From Mycobacterium bourgelatii (GTDB taxonomy: Bacteria > Actinomycetota > Actinomycetes > Mycobacteriales > Mycobacteriaceae), in assembly GCF_010723575.1 (NCBI RefSeq), contig NZ_BLKZ01000001.1:2108001-2172000 (forward strand): a DNA stretch of 64,000 nucleotides, in the 5' to 3' direction. Of the stretch, positions 59,296-64,000 are shown in pieces (the stretch's first letter is position 1; each line of letters begins with the position of its first letter). The translations under genes were made by a program, and so were the position numbers. The notes beneath the pieces are model-generated. The model was not told where the DNA came from, made no database searches, and saw only the letters and a program-made list of their open reading frames with translations.

Positions 59296-59763
59296 GGGCG
59301 GGGTGTTGAAGATGTCACGCGCGCCGCCGGACATGTTGGCCCGCATGACTTGCACGGGATGCCGCAGCCACACCCTCACCGACGAAAACCCGATGCCGCG
59401 GGTCGGCGTGGAGGCCAACAGCACCCCGGCGGGCGCATCGCGCTCCATGAGGTACTTCTGCACGATGAAGCCACCGGTGGAATGCCCGATCAGCACGGGG
59501 TGCCCGCCCAATTGGTCAGCGGCCCAACGCACATCGTCCAGGTAGTCCGCGATGCCGCAGTTGCGCAGCGGAGTCGGGCAATTACTGGCCCCGTGGCCGC
59601 GCACGCTCACCGCAGCGGCGCAGAACCCGCGTTCGGCGAAGAAGTCGAGAAAGTGCTCGTCCCAGCACCACGCTGAGAGACAACCGCCATGCACGAACAG
59701 CAACGGAGCAGGATGGGATTTGCTGGCAACACCCTTGGTGATCACTTCGAGCACAACCGTCAA
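59296..59763 (-). pseudogene. alpha/beta-hydrolase gene, 5' part (split by IS1380)
   Basis: Starts near 59763 (TTG; or a GTG a few codons in) with LEVITKGVASKSHPAPLLFV, HGGCLSAWCWDEHFL (oxyanion HGG) and the nucleophile elbow VLIGHSTGGFIVQKYLMERD (Ser). It runs to FNTPP where the IS1380 copy begins; as it stands, translation ends within the IS after LARIFRETL. The active-site His is on the other side of the element, so the protein is inactive. Confidence 0.88.
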
Positions 59764-59789
59764 TGCTGCCAGCCCAGTAGGGTTTTGGG

Positions 59790-60572
59790 GTGTCGATTTA
59801 CCACATGCTGTTGATCGGACTGGCCGGGTTGGGTGCCGGTGCGATCAACGCGCTCGTCGGATCGGGCACTCTGATCACGTTCCCGACGCTGGTGGCGCTG
59901 GGCTACCCGCCGGTCACGGCGACCATGTCCAACGCTGTCGGCCTGGTGGCGGGGGGAGTGTCGGCCACCTGGGGCTATCGCAACGAGCTGCAGGGTCAGC
60001 GGGACCGACTGCTCTGGCAGATGCCGGCGTCGTTGCTGGGCGCTGCGCTAGGTGCCTACCTGCTGCTGCATCTGCCCGAAAAGGTGTTCATCTCGATCGT
60101 TCCGGTGCTGCTGGTGCTGGCCCTGATCCTGGTGCTGATCGGTCCGCGGATGCAGGCGTGGGCACGCCGCCGGGCCGAAGAGGCGGGCCGCTCCGCCGAA
60201 CACGTCTCACCGATCCGGATGATCGCGCTGGTACTGGGGACATTCGCCGTCGGCGTCTACGGCGGTTACTTCACCGCCGCGCAAGGCATCTTGCTGATCG
60301 GGGTGATGGGCGCATTGCTGCCGGAGTCGGTGCAGCGCATGAACGCAGCCAAGAACCTGCTGGCGCTGTTGGTCAATATCGTTGCGGCCGTGGCTTATAC
60401 GCTGGTGGCCTGGGACCGCATCAGTTGGCCGGTGGCCGGCGTGATCGCGGTCGGGTCGCTGGTCGGGGGAGTGGTAGGTGCGCGGTACGGACGTCGGCTC
60501 TCGCCAAACGCGTTGCGGGCCACCATCGTTGTGGTCGGGTTGATCGGACTGTACCGCCTGCTCGCCGTGTAG
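59790..60572 (+). CDS. TSUP/TauE-SafE family membrane permease
   Basis: This 260-residue protein starts at GTG 59790 and has about eight hydrophobic helices (MLLIGLAGLGAGAINALVGS, LVALGYPPVTATMSNAVGLV, FISIVPVLLVLALILVLIGP, VAGVIAVGSLVGGVVGARYG). The GxxxGxxNALVGSGT start and the PPVxATMSNAVGL motif are typical of sulfite/organosulfonate exporters. Its stop is followed directly by the convergent GCS2-like gene. Substrate unknown. Confidence 0.88.
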   Translation: MSIYHMLLIGLAGLGAGAINALVGSGTLITFPTLVALGYPPVTATMSNAVGLVAGGVSATWGYRNELQGQRDRLLWQMPASLLGAALGAYLLLHLPEKVFISIVPVLLVLALILVLIGPRMQAWARRRAEEAGRSAEHVSPIRMIALVLGTFAVGVYGGYFTAAQGILLIGVMGALLPESVQRMNAAKNLLALLVNIVAAVAYTLVAWDRISWPVAGVIAVGSLVGGVVGARYGRRLSPNALRATIVVVGLIGLYRLLAV

Positions 60573-61670
60573 TTACGAGTCGACGCCGGACAGCGTGGCC
60601 GCGGCGGCTTCCTCGAGGACGTCGCGCACATCCTCGCGCTGCCGCCACGCCCGTAGCTGTCGCATCGCCCCGTTGCCTTGGGTGACAATGCGTTCGAGTT
60701 CGTCGACGACGAAATCGAACTCGCCGAGGGCCTCAAGGGCCGGACGCACCCGGCGCACCAACGCGGACAGCTGCTCACGCGCCGGCACGGCTTTGCAGTC
60801 ATCGAACAGATTCAGTGCGCGCCCGGACAATCCGTCATGGGAGGCCAGCCAGTACGCCGCCCGTAGAGCCGCCGGCGCCAGCCGTCCGATGTCATCGCGC
60901 TCCTGCAGCGCCGTCATCACCGCGGCCCGAATCAAGGTGGCCAGCAACACCGTTTCCGCCACGGTCGCCGGCACATCGGCCACCCGAACCTCCACCGTCG
61001 GGAAGGTGGCTGACGCACGCACGTCCCAATAGATCATGTCCGGATCCAGGATCACTCCCGTGTCGACCAGCATGCGCACCGTGCGCTCGTACTCGTCGAG
61101 CGACGGGAAAAACGGTGGTGCACCCGCGGCGGGCCAGCGCCGCCACAGCACGCTTCGCCAACTCGCATAACCGGTTTCGGCGTTGCGGTAGATCGCTGAG
61201 TTGGCCGACAGCGCCAGCAGCGACGGCAGCCACGGCCGCAACCAATTGCTGACGTGGACGGCTGCCGCCCGGTCGGGGACTTGCACGTGCACGTGACAGC
61301 CGCTGATGCCCTGCTCGTGCGCAACCATCCCGTAGAGCGCCCCGATTTGCCGATAGCGGGGAGTGTCGGTGACCGGAAACTTGTGCGGCGTGACGGGGGG
61401 AAGCCCCAGCGCCAGCAGCCGAACCCCGACCGCTTCGGCTGCCTGTGCCGCGGTCCGCCGCAGCGCCAGCAGATCCTCGCGGAGCTCGGCGCTGGTGCTC
61501 GCCACACTGGAGGCGGTTTCGACCTGGCAGCTGCTGAGTTCGAGTTGCAGTTCGACGCCCCGGCGCTTGGCCTGCGCGGCGACCTCGGCGCTACGCGGGT
61601 CCGGTTCGCCGGATTGTGGGTCGATGAGGAGAAATTCTTCTTCCACACCGACCGTCGGCAGCTCGCTCAC
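60573..61670 (-). CDS. YbdK-type carboxylate-amine ligase (GCS2 family)
   Basis: The 365-residue protein begins MSELPTVGVEEEFLLIDPQS, the GVEEEF ATP/Mg motif of the glutamate-cysteine ligase 2 family. GISGCHVHVQVPDRAAAVHV and TFPTVEVRVADVPATVAETV follow, both conserved. It is the right length for the family. Mycobacteria make mycothiol, so true gamma-glutamylcysteine synthesis is uncertain. Confidence 0.9.
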   Translation of the reverse strand: MSELPTVGVEEEFLLIDPQSGEPDPRSAEVAAQAKRRGVELQLELSSCQVETASSVASTSAELREDLLALRRTAAQAAEAVGVRLLALGLPPVTPHKFPVTDTPRYRQIGALYGMVAHEQGISGCHVHVQVPDRAAAVHVSNWLRPWLPSLLALSANSAIYRNAETGYASWRSVLWRRWPAAGAPPFFPSLDEYERTVRMLVDTGVILDPDMIYWDVRASATFPTVEVRVADVPATVAETVLLATLIRAAVMTALQERDDIGRLAPAALRAAYWLASHDGLSGRALNLFDDCKAVPAREQLSALVRRVRPALEALGEFDFVVDELERIVTQGNGAMRQLRAWRQREDVRDVLEEAAAATLSGVDS

Positions 61671-61745
61671 CGGGCACCGGCCTTCATACCAGCAAAGTTA
61701 CGCCGAGAGCTGCCGAACTCTGGTCAGGCCGGCCAGCGAAAAGCT

Positions 61746-62183
61746 CTACGCGCGCGAGCGCGGGGCTGACAGGGCCTCATCCACGGTTTCGAAGATCGGC
61801 AGCAGCTCGGTCAAGCCGCATGCGTCGACGATCCGCCTGACGATCGCGTGCCCACTTACCACGCGTAGTTCGATACCGCGACGGTGGCAGCGGTCGGCCT
61901 CGTCGGCCAACACCGCGAACGCGCAGCAGCCCATGAAATCGACGTCGTTGACGTCAACCACGAACGGCCCTGGGACGGTGATCCCGGCGGCCGCTTCGCT
62001 GACCAACTGTTGCCAGGTGTGCTCGTTGCACGCGTCGATCTCGCCGCCTGCGTGAATGATCACCGCGTCGCCGCTGCGATCGGTGGTTGCGCGCAGTGTG
62101 CTGCGCGGGTCGCCGAGCTCGTAAACGAGGCGCGTGCTCAGGGTGAGGCGGGTAGCGAAGGATTCGGCAATGACCAGGCTCAT
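61746..62183 (-). CDS. STAS domain protein (anti-sigma-factor antagonist-like)
   Basis: This 145-residue protein has an SpoIIAA-like STAS domain (AVIIHAGGEIDACNEHTWQQ, PFVVDVNDVDFMGCCAFAVL, RIVDACGLTELLPIFETVDE). The usual phospho-acceptor Ser in the D-S-S/T-G-L motif is replaced: here it reads FMGCCAF. Regulation by a kinase at that site is therefore unlikely. It corresponds to Rv2638 by position beside dedA. It is divergent from the TetR gene. Confidence 0.88.
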   Translation of the reverse strand: MSLVIAESFATRLTLSTRLVYELGDPRSTLRATTDRSGDAVIIHAGGEIDACNEHTWQQLVSEAAAGITVPGPFVVDVNDVDFMGCCAFAVLADEADRCHRRGIELRVVSGHAIVRRIVDACGLTELLPIFETVDEALSAPRSRA

Positions 62184-62241
62184 CGTGCGCTCCTAATCGG
62201 CTGGCGTTGGGCAACGCCGCGATGGAATGCCCGTCCTGCAA

Positions 62242-62308
62242 GTCTGAAGACAGACAGATGTGTTGCGTCGTAGATCTCATTTCTATAACAAGACAGGGCG
62301 GTCTGTCT
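62242..62308. promoter_or_regulatory. palindromic sites between STAS and tetR genes
   Basis: GTCTG-AAGA-CAGAC (62242-62255) and AGACAG-GGCGGT-CTGTCT (62291-62308) are perfect inverted repeats sharing the AGAC/GTCT half. The second lies about 35 bp before ATG 62343 of the TetR gene. They are likely operators for the TetR protein, which may control both itself and the divergent STAS gene. Confidence 0.65.
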
Positions 62309-62342
62309 ACATAACTGACCTGTGAGTAGGTTAAGTATTGCG

Positions 62343-62960
62343 ATGGCAACCCGTGACCTGGCGACGCCCGCTGTGCCGGCTCGTGAACGTATCCTTTTGG
62401 CCGCATACGACCTGTTCAGCCGCCGTGGCATCCGCGCCGTAGGCACTGACGAGGTGATCGAGCGGGCCCGCGTGGCCAGGGCGACGCTCTACCGTCACTT
62501 CGCGACAAAAAACGAACTGGTTTTAGCGGTGCTAGAGCGTCGCGAGCAACTGTGGACGCACGGACTGATCGAGCGCGAGTCCGAGCGCATGGGCGACACT
62601 CCCGAGGCGCAGCTGCTGGCGATTTTCGACGTGATGGACCACTGGTTCCACAACCGCGATGGTTATGAAGGGTGCTCGTTCATCAACGTGCTGCTCGAAT
62701 TGGGGCCCGACCATCCGGCCGGACGAGCCAGCATTGCCCATATCGACCGGGTCCGCGAGATCGTCCGCAGGCGTGCCATCGCGGCCGGACTGCACGACGT
62801 CGAGGACTTCGCTCAGTCCTGGCACATCCTGATGAAGGGCGCCATCGTCATGGCGGCCGTCGGTGATCTGGATGCCGCTCGGCGTGCGAAGAAGATGGCC
62901 CGTGCCCTCATCGAGGCGCATCGGACGACCGCAGCGGTCGAGGGCGCAACGCCCGGTTAG
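62343..62960 (+). CDS. TetR/AcrR-family transcriptional regulator
   Basis: The 205-residue protein (from ATG 62343; GTG 62322 is possible) has an N-terminal TetR helix-turn-helix (ARERILLAAYDLFSRRGIRA, VGTDEVIERARVARATLYRH FATKNELVLAVL) and a helical ligand domain with WFHNRDGYEGCSFINVLLEL. The GCSF/ELG pattern is common in a TetR_C subgroup sensing small molecules. Two palindromes upstream are probable operators. It is convergent with dedA, whose stop abuts its own. Confidence 0.92.
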   Translation: MATRDLATPAVPARERILLAAYDLFSRRGIRAVGTDEVIERARVARATLYRHFATKNELVLAVLERREQLWTHGLIERESERMGDTPEAQLLAIFDVMDHWFHNRDGYEGCSFINVLLELGPDHPAGRASIAHIDRVREIVRRRAIAAGLHDVEDFAQSWHILMKGAIVMAAVGDLDAARRAKKMARALIEAHRTTAAVEGATPG

Positions 62961-63617
62961 TCAGGCGGCCGAGGTGCCTGTTTTTCGGTAGTGCTCTTCC
63001 TCCAGTTCGGCGATGGCGCGAGAGGTGCGTTCGCGCAACAAGATCGCCGCAGTGACGCCGCAGGCTATGGCGACGACGAGCGCGATCCAGGAGAAGCGCG
63101 ACAGCCACCGTTCGGCCGCGATGCCCGCGAAGTAGATGACCGCGGTGGTGCCGCCGGCCCAGCAGATGCCGCCGGAAACGTTGGCCGCCAGGAAACGCGG
63201 GTACGGCATCTTCAAGGCGCCGGCCAGCGGCCCGGCGAAGATCCGCAGCAGCGCGATGAAGCGACCGAAGAACACCGCCCGCACGCCCCACCGGTTGAAG
63301 GTTCGCTCGGCCAGCGCGACGTGTCCGGGACCGAAGTGCTTGGGGAACCGCCTGCCGAGCCGGTCGAAGAGTGGCATACCGAATCGGCGTCCGATCGAAT
63401 AGCCGATCGAGTCGCCGACCACCGCACCGACCACCGCGGCAGCGCCGACCCCGACTGGGTTGACGGCAAGCTCGTGATGCGACGACATCAACGCCGCGCT
63501 CACCAGCACGATCTCCCCGGGCAGCGGAATGCCCAGACTCTCGAGCCCGACCACCCCGCCGACCACCAGGTACACCGCCAACGGCGGGATCGTCTGCAGC
63601 AGGGCCTCGATATCCAT
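62961..63617 (-). CDS. dedA: DedA-family membrane protein
   Basis: This 218-residue protein begins at ATG 63615-63617 (MDIEALLQTIPPLAVYLVVG). The DedA/SNARE-associated motifs are clear: GLESLGIPLPGEIVLVSAAL, then FFGRFIALLRIFAGPLAGAL (the R...R...G motif). Helices follow to a basic tail. Recent work links DedA proteins to lipid-carrier flipping. It matches Rv2637. The frame continues upstream without conservation. Confidence 0.92.
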   Translation of the reverse strand: MDIEALLQTIPPLAVYLVVGGVVGLESLGIPLPGEIVLVSAALMSSHHELAVNPVGVGAAAVVGAVVGDSIGYSIGRRFGMPLFDRLGRRFPKHFGPGHVALAERTFNRWGVRAVFFGRFIALLRIFAGPLAGALKMPYPRFLAANVSGGICWAGGTTAVIYFAGIAAERWLSRFSWIALVVAIACGVTAAILLRERTSRAIAELEEEHYRKTGTSAA

Positions 63618-63722
63618 GCGTAAAGAATGCCTGACTCGCAAGGCAGGCGCGCCGTGATCTTTCGCCAACTTCCCGCGAGTCGCGATTGCCAGCGTCGGCA
63701 GGACTCGGAGAGGCTGTGTAGC

Positions 63723-64000
63723 GTGGAGTTCAACCTCGCCCAGGTGTTCTCGGCGGTGGCCGCCGCAAATCCGGACCGGGACTGCATCGTCTTCGGGGAT
63801 CGCCGTCTCACCTTCGCGCAAGTCGACGAGCGCACCAGCCGATTCGCCCGGGCGTTGAGCGCTTGGGGGCTCGGGGCCCACAAGGAACGGTCGGAATTGG
63901 CGCCGCACGAGTCCGGGCAGAGCCACCTCGGGCTGTACATGGCGAACTGCAACGAGTTCATCGAAGCGATGCTCGGTGCGTACAAGGCCAGGGTGGCGCC
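63723..64000 (+). CDS. acyl-CoA synthetase (FadD-like), partial
   Basis: GTG 63723 opens VEFNLAQVFSAVAAANPDRD, then FGDRRLTFAQVDERTSRFAR and LGLYMANCNEFIEAMLGAYK, running off the window end. This is the N-terminal part of an AMP-forming fatty-acyl-CoA/AMP ligase (AMP-binding fold A1-A2 region). The P-loop motif would lie outside the window, so the subclass cannot be fixed. It is divergent from dedA. Confidence 0.85.
   Translation, partial: MEFNLAQVFSAVAAANPDRDCIVFGDRRLTFAQVDERTSRFARALSAWGLGAHKERSELAPHESGQSHLGLYMANCNEFIEAMLGAYKARVA

Overview
The window is a chromosomal segment of a slow-growing Mycobacterium of the M. tuberculosis / M. kansasii / M. marinum type. The evidence is GC-rich coding, PE and PE_PGRS proteins, MIRU-type intergenic repeats, and a long run of genes in the same order as the M. 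tuberculosis Rv2704-Rv2667 block, read here in reverse. The species cannot be fixed from the sequence alone.

Region 1 (about 1-32,600) is conserved core. It holds ridA-like, PE_PGRS, sigA, ppgK, suhB, cei, a DUF4193 gene with a perfect CRP-type site upstream, dut, ceoB/ceoC (potassium uptake regulators), an APC permease, an m5U RNA methyltransferase, a CPA-type antiporter, dxs, an RNase D-like gene and DUF3000. It continues with the haem operon hemE-hemY-hemQ plus a methyltransferase, then msrB/aftC joined by a three-copy 52-bp MIRU array, a TAP-type hydrolase, a RibD-like reductase, a zapE-like ATPase, a GNAT enzyme and clpC2 behind two identical palindromic operators.

Region 2 (about 32,600-37,500) is accessory. 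It has secreted and lipoprotein genes around a decaying catabolic locus: remnants of a CYP125-like P450, a ketosteroid-dehydrogenase-like flavoprotein, a cupin and an SDR.

Region 3 (about 38,000-51,000) is a mobile/phage-like island. An IS3-family element (38215-45162) has been entered by two other elements: a 3.35-kb serine-recombinase element inside orfB and a 2.2-kb group II intron at the orfA/orfB boundary. A second, apparently intact IS3 element (45775-47022) has a -1 frameshift heptamer and splits a lipoprotein gene between perfect 4-bp target duplications. Next comes a minus-strand cassette with a HEPN-like protein, a Cys/His-rich protein, small unknown proteins and an ImmA/IrrE-type metallopeptidase. 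It ends at strong hairpins beside a tRNA cluster (Val-GAC, Cys, Gly, Val-CAC), a typical prophage attachment context, although no tyrosine integrase is seen.

Region 4 (51,546-64,000) carries an MmpL transporter, a PE protein, a secreted Het-C/phospholipase-C-like protein, an alpha/beta-hydrolase gene split by a degenerate IS1380 copy with 5-bp target duplications, a TSUP permease, a GCS2-type ligase, a STAS protein, a TetR regulator with palindromes in its promoter, dedA, and the start of an acyl-CoA synthetase cut by the window end.
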